From: Nocardioides sp. Soil797
GTDB lineage: Bacteria; Actinomycetota; Actinomycetes; Propionibacteriales; Nocardioidaceae
Length of the DNA: 64,000 bases
Direction: 5' to 3'
Assembly (NCBI GenBank): GCA_001429555.1
Contig: LMSR01000015.1
Coordinates: forward strand, 109,969 to 173,968
The position numbers and the translations under genes were made by a program. Below, piece by piece: positions 56,012-64,000 of the stretch. The notes beneath the pieces were generated by a model. That model had not been told where the DNA came from, did no database searches, and saw nothing but the letters and a program-made list of their open reading frames with translations. Position 1 is the first letter of the stretch, and each line of letters starts with the position of its first letter.

Positions 56012-56722
56012 ATGAGCCACGCCCTGACTGATGCCACCCTCAACCGGATCCGTGAGAGTTGGGCCGACGAGCTCGAGGTGCCGACCGAGGCGTTCGACGC
56101 GCCCGGCACCCGCGCCTTCGCCCACGCCGACTCGCGCTCACTCGTGATGATCGAGCTGGGAGACACCCAGGTGATCGTGGGGCCTTCGGCTGCTGTCGAA
56201 CGCCTGGAGGACCTCTCCGCCGGCCAACGGCGTGACCTGGCGGCCGTGGTGGCTCGACTCGAGGGCCTGGGCCCGGATCCGATCGGCGTCGCCAGCCTGT
56301 CGTACGTCGACCGCGTGCTCGTGCCGACCGGCATCGAGGTTGCCGTCGGTCCGGTGCAGAACGTCGACCTGCTGCGTGATCGCTGCACCCGAGAGGAATG
56401 GGAGGAGAGCGGCCTGATCGACATGCCGGCCCGCATCGCCGCCCGTCGTCCGGACGGCAAGGTCGCCGCGGTCGCCGGCTACGAGCGGTGGGGACGACAC
56501 CTGGCCCAGCTGGGTGTCCTCACTGACCCTGACTTCCGCGGGCACGGGTATGCCGCGTCAGCCGCGGCACGTGCCGCACAGGTTGCGCAGAACGAGGACC
56601 TGATCCCCCAGTGGCGTTGCCGGGTCGACAACCATGCCTCGCTGGATGTGGCGCAGCGCCTCGGATTCCATGAGGTGGGCCGCCAGGTCGCGGTGCTGCT
56701 CTCCCCACCGGAACGGGCCTGA
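56012..56722 (+). CDS. GNAT-family N-acetyltransferase
   Basis: The 236-residue protein has a C-terminal GNAT domain (about residues 140-232; LAQLGVLTDPDFRGHGYAASAA carries the acetyl-CoA loop and NHASLDVAQRLGFHEVGR the last strand). The N-terminal 130 residues look like a second, degenerate GNAT or substrate domain. It is divergent from the PGT gene. Its stop abuts the convergent deformylase stop at a TGATCA palindrome (56720-56725). Confidence 0.8.
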   Translation: MSHALTDATLNRIRESWADELEVPTEAFDAPGTRAFAHADSRSLVMIELGDTQVIVGPSAAVERLEDLSAGQRRDLAAVVARLEGLGPDPIGVASLSYVDRVLVPTGIEVAVGPVQNVDLLRDRCTREEWEESGLIDMPARIAARRPDGKVAAVAGYERWGRHLAQLGVLTDPDFRGHGYAASAAARAAQVAQNEDLIPQWRCRVDNHASLDVAQRLGFHEVGRQVAVLLSPPERA

Positions 56723-57319
56723 TCAGGCGTCGACCGGCCAGTCCTCGGGGTAGTCCGCGGCGAGCTTGTCGTGCTGCTTCCTGAGCTTCTTGCGGTTCTT
56801 GTCGCTGATCCGGTCGCCGAACACCGTGCCCACGGTGTGGTCGGTCTCGTGCTGCAGGCACCGGGCGAGCAGTCCGTCTCCGGAGAACTCGACGGGTTCC
56901 CCGTCGAGGCCCTGGCCGGTGGCGGTGGCGAAGTCGGGTCGTCCGCACTCGACGAACGCACCCGGCAGGGAGAGGCAACCCTCCTCGGCGACGTCGAGCA
57001 CCCGGTCCTTGCCGTCCGGCATGGAGACCTGTGGGTTGCAGAGCACGCCCAGGGTGCGCTGACCTGACGAGTCGGGGCAGTCGAACACCACCACGGCTAG
57101 GTCGACCCCGATCTGGCAGGCCGCCAGCCCGACACCGTCGGCGGCGTACATCGTGGCCACCATGTCGGCGACGAGGTCACGGAGCTCGTCGTCGAACGAC
57201 GTGACCGGCTGCTGGGGCGCGTGCATCACCGGCTCGCCCCACCGGGTGATGGGTCGCACCGTGCCACCCGTGGGGAGCGGGCCGTGAGGGGTGAGCGCTT
57301 CAGGTTCGGTCGCCGACAT
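56723..57319 (-). CDS. def: Peptide deformylase
   Basis: The 198-residue metalloenzyme removes formyl groups from nascent N-terminal methionine. All three motifs are present: GVGLAACQIG, EEGCLSLPG (metal-binding Cys) and QHETDH (HExxH). The C-terminal KNRKKLRKQ tail is basic. ATG 57319 lies 8 bp after a membrane-protein gene on the same strand. Confidence 0.95.
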   Translation of the reverse strand: MSATEPEALTPHGPLPTGGTVRPITRWGEPVMHAPQQPVTSFDDELRDLVADMVATMYAADGVGLAACQIGVDLAVVVFDCPDSSGQRTLGVLCNPQVSMPDGKDRVLDVAEEGCLSLPGAFVECGRPDFATATGQGLDGEPVEFSGDGLLARCLQHETDHTVGTVFGDRISDKNRKKLRKQHDKLAADYPEDWPVDA

Positions 57320-57327
57320 GGCCCAGA

Positions 57328-58149
57328 TCATAGGTCGTCGAGCGGGTCGTCCAGCAGCCGGCGGTACGCCGTACGCCGCGATCGCCTCTCCTGCTCGTCG
57401 ACCCGCAGCACCAGGCGCTGGAGCGCGAAGAGCGACTGCACCAGCTCCGCCCGTTGCAGCACGACCTCGTCGACCAGGGCACGGTGTGCCGGCGAGGCCT
57501 GGGCCGGCCCGACGAGAGTGTTGTGGTCGTCGAGCAGGCCGGCCGTCCTGGCGGCGTCCTCGGCGGCCCGCACGTCTTCGGCACCGCCGGCGACCAGTGC
57601 GTGCAGCCGCAGCACGGACCGCTGGCACTCGGGGTCCGTGCTGGTCTGTTGCCCCACCAGCACCTGCGCCCGAGCCGCGATCGCGGCGGCACCGGAGACG
57701 GTGAAGCTGCGATCGGTCCGCGAGACCCGTGGCCGCCAGCTCCAACCAGCGCCAAGTGCGGTCACCACGGCAACGCCCCCGACCGCGAAGACCTCCACGG
57801 CCGCAGGCGCGGATCCAGCCACGACGATGCCGCTGCCCGCCGCTGCGACACCTGCTGTCAGCCAGGGAGCCGCGGGATGCACGCGCACCCGGTTCCGATG
57901 CTCCACCACCTCGGGAAGGGTGTCCGGTTGGGCCAGCACGCGGGCGGTCTCCTGCCACGTGGTGCCCAGATGAACCGTCGCGTCGCGCTGGCCCTCCGGA
58001 GTGGCCAAGAGCTCGTTAGCGCTCGTGGAGTCGAGGGCGACCAGGAAGTCGGTGAGATCGATCGGCCTGCGCCGGATCAGTCGGTTGCCGCCCTCGACGA
58101 GGGCACTGACGAACTCCAGCGCACGTTGCTGCTGGCGCCAGACTGCCAT
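57328..58149 (-). CDS. Hypothetical protein with two membrane helices
   Basis: I do not recognise this 273-residue protein. It has a soluble N-terminal helical part, two central hydrophobic segments (about residues 95-135) and a C-terminal helical part (AELVQSLFALQRLVLRVDEQERRSRR). GGAGGG about 8 bases upstream supports ATG 58149 over GTG 58176. Close spacing to def suggests cotranscription. Confidence 0.65.
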   Translation of the reverse strand: MAVWRQQQRALEFVSALVEGGNRLIRRRPIDLTDFLVALDSTSANELLATPEGQRDATVHLGTTWQETARVLAQPDTLPEVVEHRNRVRVHPAAPWLTAGVAAAGSGIVVAGSAPAAVEVFAVGGVAVVTALGAGWSWRPRVSRTDRSFTVSGAAAIAARAQVLVGQQTSTDPECQRSVLRLHALVAGGAEDVRAAEDAARTAGLLDDHNTLVGPAQASPAHRALVDEVVLQRAELVQSLFALQRLVLRVDEQERRSRRTAYRRLLDDPLDDL

Positions 58150-58265
58150 GGCTTGCCCTCCAGGAACGTCGGCCACCGATCAGGGGCACCAGCCTACCGG
58201 GGCGGTCGGGCGGCACTGATTTCGATCCTGTGACCTGCGACACGACTGGAATGTGTGGCGCGGTG

Positions 58266-58284
58266 TGTAACTCCGAGTTACATT
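58266..58284 (+). promoter_or_regulatory. Palindromic operator overlapping the -10 of the acyl-CoA dehydrogenase operon
   Basis: TGTAACT-CCG-AGTTACA (58266-58282) is a perfect 7-3-7 palindrome. The hexamer TACATT (58279-58284) ends 6 bases before ATG 58291, so it would be the -10 of a leaderless transcript and is covered by the palindrome. A TetR- or FadR-type repressor would block transcription here. Confidence 0.6.
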
Positions 58285-58290
58285 TCAGTC

Positions 58291-59667
58291 ATGTCCCTGA
58301 TCAAAGCAACCAAGAACGCGGTGACGCCGGGCGGCAAGCACGGCCTCTCCAGCCGCGAGACACGCGACCCGATCGGTTATGCCGTCCTCGCCCTGAACAA
58401 GCTCGCCCAGAGCGATCTGATCGACCGGATGGGCCTGCGCAAGCAGACCGAGCAGACGGTCTTCACCGTGACCCGCAGCGGCTTCAAGGTGGCCGGCCAG
58501 GCTGGTCGTGCCTTCGCGAAGAAGGGCAAGAAGGGCGCCCCGGGCGTCCGCGTGCCTGCCGCGAACCCCAAGGGTGTCTTCGACCTCACGCCCACCGAGG
58601 ACGAGCAGATGCTCGTCGACGTGGTTTCCGAGTTCGCCGAGGAGATGCTGCGTCCGGCGGCAGCCGAGGCCAACGAGGCATGCACCGCTCCCGATGAGCT
58701 GCTCAAGGCATCGCTCGAGATCGGCCTCCCGATCCTGGGCGTCCCGGAGAAGCTGGGCGGCATCTCCGAAGAGCGCTCCGCGATGGCGGGAACCCTGGTC
58801 GCCGAGGCGCTCAGCAAGGGTGACATGGGCTTGGCCGTTGCCGCCCTCGCACCCGGTGCCGTGGCAACCGCGATCTCGTTGTGGGGCACCGACGAGCAGC
58901 AGTCCACCTACCTCCCGGAATTCACCGGTGAGGACGTGCCCGCCGCAGCGTTGGCGCTCAACGAGTCCCAGGTTCTCTTCGACGTCCTCAAGCCTTCCAC
59001 CAGGGCCACCAGGACCGAAGGCGGCTTCACCCTCAACGGCGTGAAGACACTGGTGCCGCGCGGTGCCGACGCTGAGCTCTTCGTCGTCGGCGCCGAGCTC
59101 GATGGCAAGAACGTGCTTTTCCTGGTCGAGTCCAAGTCCGAAGGACTCCTGGTCGAGGGCGATCCCGCCATGGGCGTGCGCGCCGCCGGGCTCGCCAAGA
59201 TCACCCTCGACGACGTCCGTGTCGAGACCGCTGCCGTGCTCGGCGAGACCGACGGGTCGACGTACGTCGAAGCGGTGCGTCTCTCGCGCCTTGCCTGGTG
59301 TGCCCTCGCCGTCGGCACCGGCCAGGCCGTGCTCGACTACGTGAGCACGTATGTCAACGAACGCCAGGCGTTCGGTGAGCCGATCAGCCACCGACAGAGC
59401 GTCGCGTTCATGGTCGCCAACATCGCGATCGAGCTCCAGTCGATGCGCCTGGTCACCTACAAGGCCGCCTCGCGTGCCGCGCAGGGCAAGGACTTCAGCC
59501 GCGAGGTCGCGCTGGCCCGGAAGATCTGTGCCGACAAGGGCATGCAGATCGGCCTCGACGGCGTGCAGCTGCTCGGTGGTCACGGCTTCGTCAAGGAACA
59601 CCCCGTTGAGCGTTGGTACCGCGACCTGCGGGCAATCGGCCTCGTGGAAGGAGGCGTCCTGGTCTGA
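58291..59667 (+). CDS. Acyl-CoA dehydrogenase (FadE, long N-terminal form)
   Basis: The 458-residue protein carries about 100 extra N-terminal residues (basic, KKGKKG near residue 90) before a full acyl-CoA dehydrogenase fold (ALNESQVLFD, FMVANIAIELQSMRL, LLGGHGFVKEHPVERWYRDLR). It ends in VEGG where others have EGT. It pairs with the dehydrogenase at 59735, an arrangement like mycobacterial heteromeric FadE pairs. The substrate is unknown. Confidence 0.88.
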   Translation: MSLIKATKNAVTPGGKHGLSSRETRDPIGYAVLALNKLAQSDLIDRMGLRKQTEQTVFTVTRSGFKVAGQAGRAFAKKGKKGAPGVRVPAANPKGVFDLTPTEDEQMLVDVVSEFAEEMLRPAAAEANEACTAPDELLKASLEIGLPILGVPEKLGGISEERSAMAGTLVAEALSKGDMGLAVAALAPGAVATAISLWGTDEQQSTYLPEFTGEDVPAAALALNESQVLFDVLKPSTRATRTEGGFTLNGVKTLVPRGADAELFVVGAELDGKNVLFLVESKSEGLLVEGDPAMGVRAAGLAKITLDDVRVETAAVLGETDGSTYVEAVRLSRLAWCALAVGTGQAVLDYVSTYVNERQAFGEPISHRQSVAFMVANIAIELQSMRLVTYKAASRAAQGKDFSREVALARKICADKGMQIGLDGVQLLGGHGFVKEHPVERWYRDLRAIGLVEGGVLV

Positions 59668-59734
59668 TGTCCTCGGTCGGGGAGGTCGCTCTGCGTCCGT
59701 CTCGACACCAGGCATCGATCAAGGCGAGAACATC

Positions 59735-60946
59735 ATGATCAATCTCGAAACCCCCAAGAAGCACCGCGCGCTCATCGACCAGGCCCACCAGGTGGCCATG
59801 AACATGCTGCGCCCCATCTCCCGCAAGTACGACCTGGCCGAGCACGAGTACCCGAAGGAACTCGACATGCTGGCCGCGATGATCGACGGGCTCTCGGAGT
59901 CCGGAGCCTCCGAGGGCGCTGGCGCCACCGGCGTACGTCGTGACGACTCCGAGACCGACAGCTCCGTCAAGAACGGGGCCAACCTCGCCTCCGTGATGTC
60001 GGTCGCCGAGATGTGCTGGGGCGACACCGGCCTTCTGCTCTCCATGCCCCGCCAGGGACTGGGCAACTCGGCCATCGCCTCGGTCGCCAACGACGAGCAG
60101 TCGAAGCGGTTCGAAGGAACCTGGGCCGCGATGGCGATCACCGAGCCCTCGTTCGGATCCGACTCCGCACAGGTCTCGACCACCGCCCGCAAGGACGGCG
60201 ACGAGTACGTCATCAACGGCGAGAAGATCTTCGTCACCTCTGGCGAGCGCGCCGACAGCGTGGTCGTCTGGGCGACGCTGGACAAGTCCCTCGGCCGAGC
60301 CGCGATCAAGTCGTTCGTGGTCACCAAGGGCACGCCGGGCATGAAGGTCGAGCGTCTCGAGCACAAGCTCGGCATCCGCGCCTCCGACACCGCGGTGATC
60401 ACCTTCACCGACTGCCGAGTGCCGGCCGAGAACCTGCTCGGTTCGCCAGAAGTCGACGTCAAGCAGGGCTTCGCCGGTGCGATGGCGACCTTCGACAACA
60501 CCCGCCCGTTGGTCGCCGCCATGGCGATCGGTTGCGCCCGGGCCTCGCTCGACCTGACCCGGTCGCTTCTCGAGGACGCCGGCATCGACATCGACTACGA
60601 CCGGCCCGCGCAGACCCAGTCCGCCGCTGCCGCGAAGTTCCTGCAGATGGAGGCCGACCTCGAGGGCGCCACCCTGCTCACCATGCAGGCTGCGTGGATG
60701 GCAGACAACCGCAAGCCGAACTCGCTCGAGGCGTCCATGGCCAAGGCAAAGGCCGGTCGCGTCGGCTCCGACATCACCCTCAGCTGTGTCGAGCTCGCCG
60801 CCGGTGTCGGCTACAGCGAGACCGAGCTGCTCGAGAAGTGGTCGCGCGACTCGAAGATCCTCGACATCTTCGAGGGCACCCAGCAGATCCAGCAGCTGAT
60901 CGTGGCCCGCCGCATCCTGGGACTCTCGAGCGCCGAGCTCAAGTGA
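59735..60946 (+). CDS. Acyl-CoA dehydrogenase (FadE)
   Basis: The 403-residue flavoprotein has ITEPSFGSDSAQVSTTA (substrate and FAD motif), a DNTRPLVAAMAIGCARA helix and the C-terminal IFEGTQQIQQLIVARRILG with catalytic-type EGT. It lies 67 bp after its paralogue, with a weak AAGGCGAG ribosome binding site before ATG 59735. The two may form an alpha2beta2 enzyme for fatty or sterol-derived acyl-CoA. A strong terminator follows. Confidence 0.9.
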   Translation: MINLETPKKHRALIDQAHQVAMNMLRPISRKYDLAEHEYPKELDMLAAMIDGLSESGASEGAGATGVRRDDSETDSSVKNGANLASVMSVAEMCWGDTGLLLSMPRQGLGNSAIASVANDEQSKRFEGTWAAMAITEPSFGSDSAQVSTTARKDGDEYVINGEKIFVTSGERADSVVVWATLDKSLGRAAIKSFVVTKGTPGMKVERLEHKLGIRASDTAVITFTDCRVPAENLLGSPEVDVKQGFAGAMATFDNTRPLVAAMAIGCARASLDLTRSLLEDAGIDIDYDRPAQTQSAAAAKFLQMEADLEGATLLTMQAAWMADNRKPNSLEASMAKAKAGRVGSDITLSCVELAAGVGYSETELLEKWSRDSKILDIFEGTQQIQQLIVARRILGLSSAELK

Positions 60947-60983
60947 TCCACGTCCCACAGACCTGTCGCTGACAGGGACATGG

Positions 60984-61025
60984 AAGCGCCCCGTCCACCC
61001 TGGTGGACGGGGCGCTTTTCCTTTC
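60984..61025 (+). terminator. Rho-independent terminator after the acyl-CoA dehydrogenase operon
   Basis: AAGCGCCCCGTCCACC pairs perfectly with GGTGGACGGGGCGCTT (60984-61017), and TTTTCCTTTC follows. It is the only classical stem plus T-run in the window. Confidence 0.92.
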
Positions 61026-61090
61026 GTCCCGAACCCCCGTGCCGGGACAGGTCGTGGGGCCTCGTCTGACCCGCTCGTCCCTCTCGCGGC

Positions 61091-61378
61091 TCAGACAGCG
61101 GGCCGGAACGGATCGTGCTCGGCGAGGATCTTGTCGACCCGGGCCTGGTCGAGTCGGGCGTGGACCGCCTGGTTCTCCTGGGCGTCACGCACGCACTTGG
61201 CGAGCGTGAAGGACGACGTGGTCAGGAACAGGGTGCCGAGTGCCAGGAAGGCTCGGATCCAGGGATCGACCGGCAGGTAGCACACCGCCAGGATCATGGT
61301 GATCAGGGCGACACCGAAGGAGATGCCGGCCTGGAGGAAGAAGGCGTTGGTGGACTTGGTGGGGAGGTCGTTGCTCAT
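61091..61378 (-). CDS. YiaA/YiaB-family inner membrane protein
   Basis: The 95-residue protein has two membrane helices in a yiaAB domain (AFFLQAGISFGVALITMILAV and AFLALGTLFLTTSSFTLAK) and a charged C-terminal tail. Function is unknown. ATG 61378 begins the family's N-terminus. Confidence 0.8.
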   Translation of the reverse strand: MSNDLPTKSTNAFFLQAGISFGVALITMILAVCYLPVDPWIRAFLALGTLFLTTSSFTLAKCVRDAQENQAVHARLDQARVDKILAEHDPFRPAV

Positions 61379-61470
61379 GGCCACCACTCTGCCCAGCGCG
61401 AGCACTCGGCGTACCCGCTCAACTACTTCACCTGCACTGAGTACGCGCACCCATGTGGTCGGATGTCCCC

Positions 61471-62085
61471 ATGAAGATGTACGCCGACCAACGTCCGCGC
61501 CGCACCCGCCAGATCGCGGCCGACGTCTTCTTCGTCCTGTGGATCGGCTTCTGGGCGTGGCAGGGGATCAGCACCTTCCAGTCGACGATGGAGCTGACCA
61601 AGCCGACCGAGCGCACCCAACAGGCCGCGACCTCGCTGGCCGGGAGCATGGCGGATGCGGCCGAGTCACTGGGCGCCATTCCGCTCATCGGCGACAACGC
61701 GGCCTCGCCGTTCGTGCGTGCCCAGGAGTCGGCCCAGAAGCTGGCGGATGCCGGCGAGCGCACTGACCACTCGCTACGGGTGCTGGCCTGGAAGCTGGGC
61801 CTGTCACTCGCCCTGGGCCCGGTCGCCGTGTACGCCGCGTTCTACCTGCCTCCGCGCCTGCGGTTCGTGCGTCGGGCCACCGATGCACAGGCTTGGGTCG
61901 ACTCGCGACACGACATCGACCTGTTGGCCCTCCGCGCGCTCTCCAGCCGGCCGCTCCACGCCCTGGCCGAAGTCAGCGACGATCCTGCCGGTGCCTGGCG
62001 GGCCGGGGACCCCGAGGTGATGCGCGCGCTCGCGCTGATGGAGCTCGACGACTGCGGCGTCATCCCGCCCACCGTCACGGGTTGA
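61471..62085 (+). CDS. Hypothetical membrane protein
   Basis: This 204-residue protein has a basic N-terminus, a first helix (about residues 14-32), an outside loop rich in Ala/Glu/Gln (about 35-105), a second helix (about 112-130) and a cytoplasmic C-terminal domain (RRATDAQAWVDSRHDID). I do not recognise the family. It is convergent with galK, with a dispersed stem-loop between them. Confidence 0.65.
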   Translation: MKMYADQRPRRTRQIAADVFFVLWIGFWAWQGISTFQSTMELTKPTERTQQAATSLAGSMADAAESLGAIPLIGDNAASPFVRAQESAQKLADAGERTDHSLRVLAWKLGLSLALGPVAVYAAFYLPPRLRFVRRATDAQAWVDSRHDIDLLALRALSSRPLHALAEVSDDPAGAWRAGDPEVMRALALMELDDCGVIPPTVTG

Positions 62086-62112
62086 GCAACAAGCGACTCG
62101 CACCCCGGCCGC

Positions 62113-62189
62113 GTTCATCTGAACGGGCACAACGGCCGGATGAGGACCGAGAACCGTCGAAAACGGTGGTTGTGCCCGTTCAAGTGAAC
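62113..62189. repeat. Dispersed stem-loop element, copy 2 (between convergent genes, into galK 3' end)
   Basis: GAACGGGCACAAC (62121-62133) and GTTGTGCCCGTTC (62169-62181) are identical to the arms at 19511-19586. Outer GTTCA (62113) and TGAAC (62185) also pair across a 3-base mismatch. The 35-base interior ends in a small hairpin ACCGT-CGAAA-ACGGT. The right arm includes the last codons and stop of galK (TGA at 62180-62182). Confidence 0.88.
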
Positions 62190-63397
62190 GGATCGGCATC
62201 CTCGGCCCGGTGTCGACGAACGTTCACACGAGCCGCATTGGCGGCCTGGCCGGGACGCGCCCTGAGGAAGGACGGTGGCGACCAGCCGCGGGCGGCATAG
62301 GCAGCGTGCACCGAAGCCGCGACGGCCGTGGCATGCTCCTCGCGAACCAGGGCAATCGCGGACCCGCCGAAGCCGCCGCCCGTCATTCGCGCACCCAGGG
62401 CACCAGATGCTCGGGCGGTCTCGACTGCGAGGTCGAGCTCCGGACAACTGACCTCGAAGTCATGGGCGAGCGACGCGTGCGATGCGTCCAGAACCGTGCC
62501 GAGCTCCGCCCACTCGCCCTCGACGATGGCCTGGTCGGCGTTGTCCACACGTTCTCCTTCGGTGAGCACATGGCGTGCCCGGCGCATCAGGACCTCGTCG
62601 CCGAGGCGCGACCAGCTGTCCTCCGACGCCCGGGCCAGTGCCGGCACCCCCAGCAGGTGAGCGGCGGCCTCACACTCACGTCTCCGCGCGGCGTACGCGC
62701 CGTCGGCCAGGGCATGTCGCACGCCGGTGTCGATCACGAGAATCTCCAGGCCCACCTCAGCCAACGGGACCGGGACGGCGCGGCTGGAGCCGTCGTGGAA
62801 GTCGATGAGCAGCGCATCGCCGGCGGGCGCCAGCATGGCAACGAGCTGGTCCATGCCCCCGGTCGGTGCCCCGACGACGTCGGACTCCGCGCGCATGCAG
62901 GCAGTTGCCAACTCGAGACGCCGGGCGTCGGTGAGAGCGCGCCCAGCAATGGCATCGACCGCTACGGCGATCGCACACTCGAGGGCCGCGGAGCTCGACA
63001 GACCGCTGCCCACCGGGACCGTGCTCCCGATCATGACGTCCACGCCGTGGTCGACCTCCAACGCCCACAGCACACCCGCGGCGTACGCCGCCCAACCCTG
63101 CGCCGCACCCAGGTCACCGAGACGCCCGCGCCAAGTGTCGTCAACGGTTCGAGAACGGATCTGCACCCTGTCATCGGTGCGACGACCCACGGCTGCGTAG
63201 GTGGCGTGGGACAGCGCCATCGGGAGGCATCGTCCACCGTTGTAGTCGGTGTGCTCACCGATCAGGTTGATCCGGCCCGGGGCCCGACCCACCACATCCG
63301 CAGCGACGCCGTACTCCTCGAAGAAGGCCACACGAAGCGACTGCGCCAGCTCCGAGGGATCCCCGGGGACGACAAGGGTGAGGGCGCCATCGGTCAT
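62180..63397 (-). CDS. galK: Galactokinase
   Basis: The 405-residue GHMP kinase phosphorylates galactose at C1. The galactokinase signature GRAPGRINLIGEHTDYNGG lies near residues 37-55, the ATP loop is PVGSGLSSSAALE, and the C-terminal motif is GARMTGGGFGGSAIAL. No galT or galE is adjacent. ATG 63397 has TAGCCT 7 bases upstream on the minus strand. It is divergent from guaB1. Confidence 0.95.
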   Translation of the reverse strand: MTDGALTLVVPGDPSELAQSLRVAFFEEYGVAADVVGRAPGRINLIGEHTDYNGGRCLPMALSHATYAAVGRRTDDRVQIRSRTVDDTWRGRLGDLGAAQGWAAYAAGVLWALEVDHGVDVMIGSTVPVGSGLSSSAALECAIAVAVDAIAGRALTDARRLELATACMRAESDVVGAPTGGMDQLVAMLAPAGDALLIDFHDGSSRAVPVPLAEVGLEILVIDTGVRHALADGAYAARRRECEAAAHLLGVPALARASEDSWSRLGDEVLMRRARHVLTEGERVDNADQAIVEGEWAELGTVLDASHASLAHDFEVSCPELDLAVETARASGALGARMTGGGFGGSAIALVREEHATAVAASVHAAYAARGWSPPSFLRARPGQAANAARVNVRRHRAEDADPFT

Positions 63398-63404
63398 GTC
63401 GAAC

Positions 63405-63410
63405 AGGCTA
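63405..63410 (-). promoter_or_regulatory. -10 element (TAGCCT on minus strand) for leaderless galK
   Basis: On the minus strand TAGCCT ends 7 bases before ATG 63397. Confidence 0.45.
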
Positions 63411-63421
63411 GCCGCGGCAGG

Positions 63422-63427
63422 TAGATT
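63422..63427 (+). promoter_or_regulatory. -10 element (TAGATT) for leaderless guaB1
   Basis: TAGATT ends 8 bases before GTG 63436 with no Shine-Dalgarno sequence. Confidence 0.45.
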
Positions 63428-63435
63428 CATCCGCT

Positions 63436-64000
63436 GTGCGCTTCCTTCACGACACCACCCCGCCGAACGACCTGACCTACGACGACGTCTTCATGGTGCC
63501 CCGCCACTCGGCGATCGCCAGCCGCTACGACGTCGATCTCTCCACCTCCGACGGCACCGGCGCCACCTTGCCGTTGGTGGTGGCGAACATGACAGCCATC
63601 GCCGGCAAGCGGATGGCCGAGACGATCGCTCGGCGCGGTGGACTGACCGTCATCCCGCAGGACATCCCGATCCCCGTGGTCGCTGACGTGATCCGGTTCG
63701 TGAAGTCGCGCCACCTGGTCTTCGACACCCCCATCGAGCTCCGCCCCGACCAGACCGTCTCCGAGGCCCTCGCCCTGATGCCCAAGCGCAGCCACCGCGC
63801 CGCCGTGGTCGTCGACGGTGGGCGGCCCGTGGGTGTCGTCGGCGAGGCCGACTGTGCTGAGGTCGACCGCTTCACCCAGGTGCGCGACGTGATGACCTCG
63901 GGCTTCGTCCGGCTCACCGAAGACGCCGACCCCCGTGAGGCCTTCGACGCGATCGACGCGGCCCGGGCACCACTGGCCGTCGCCGTCGACGCCGACGGCG
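63436..64000 (+). CDS. guaB1: GuaB1-family IMP dehydrogenase/GMP reductase (3' part outside window)
   Basis: The first 188 residues of an IMPDH/GMP-reductase fold protein are present: LTYDDVFMVPRHS, LPLVVANMTAIAGKRMAE (the nucleotide-binding start) and the beginning of two CBS domains from about residue 95 (VSEALALMPKRSHRAAVVVDGG). The actinobacterial GuaB1 type acts as a GMP reductase in mycobacteria. The start is GTG 63436. The catalytic cysteine loop lies beyond the window. Confidence 0.85.
   Translation, partial: MRFLHDTTPPNDLTYDDVFMVPRHSAIASRYDVDLSTSDGTGATLPLVVANMTAIAGKRMAETIARRGGLTVIPQDIPIPVVADVIRFVKSRHLVFDTPIELRPDQTVSEALALMPKRSHRAAVVVDGGRPVGVVGEADCAEVDRFTQVRDVMTSGFVRLTEDADPREAFDAIDAARAPLAVAVDADG

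Overview
The window is one stretch of a very GC-rich actinobacterial chromosome, most like Nocardioidaceae (Nocardioides-type). The evidence is the gene content and order: tkt-tal next to ctaB, ctaA with an ABC exporter, then sufR-sufB-sufD-(Rieske)-sufC-sufS-sufU-DUF59. That order broadly matches the Mycobacterium tuberculosis Rv1445c-Rv1466 region as I remember it. Other actinobacterial markers are an acVLRF1 release factor, dodecin, a DUF3099 protein, GuaB1, a CE1758/CE1759 flavin pair and many GTG starts. Nearly all of the window is coding. I see no rRNA, tRNA, CRISPR array, prophage or intact insertion sequence.

Layout. 1-450: tail of a DUF222/HNH endonuclease gene with a perfect 136-bp direct duplication. 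451-6852 (minus strand): central carbon operon tkt, tal, pgi, pgl and a tyrosine phosphatase, in which the usual zwf-opcA genes are missing. 6963-9068: heme O/heme A synthesis (ctaB, ctaA). 9059-12787: two divergent ABC-2 exporters. 12802-19474: SUF iron-sulfur assembly operon behind an IdeR/DtxR-box-like site. 19647-21206: acVLRF1 peptidyl-tRNA hydrolase with a kinase-fold partner. 21291-28621: zinc peptidase, ABC-F ATPase, ABC exporter, atypical SDR, SURF1, MoaA and a small Cys-rich protein. 28697-30852: DUF3099, dodecin and FAS-II genes (fabG, fabI/inhA).

30974-36564: cyanophycin island (stand-alone Mur ligase facing cphB-cphA). 36598-44268: SixA-type phosphatase, serB, small VOC protein, ABC ATPase, NfeD, SPFH protein, TauE-like transporter and a lipase-like hydrolase. 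44321-46782: Fur-type regulator, catalase and ankyrin protein. 46808-54377: lipoprotein, flavin monooxygenase/reductase pair, AraC regulator, PEBP, cobT, SUMT/siroheme fusion and a SpoU methyltransferase. 54401-58149: a phosphoglycosyl transferase coupled to an archaeal-type (type II) GAPDH-like protein, GNAT, peptide deformylase and a membrane protein. 58266-60946: two acyl-CoA dehydrogenases behind a palindromic operator. 61091-64000: small membrane proteins, galK and the start of guaB1.

How it works together. Translational coupling is pervasive: consecutive operon genes overlap as ATGA or GTGA. At least 13 genes have a TAnnnT hexamer ending 6-8 bases before the start codon, which points to leaderless mRNAs. 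Five gene boundaries, four of them between convergent genes, carry long stem-loops without a T-run. A sixth, downstream of the suf operon, shares identical 13-bp arms with the one next to galK, which defines a dispersed repeat family. The least explained units are the PGT/type II GAPDH pair, the cyanophycin-associated Mur ligase without ATP-grasp, and the acVLRF1-kinase pair.
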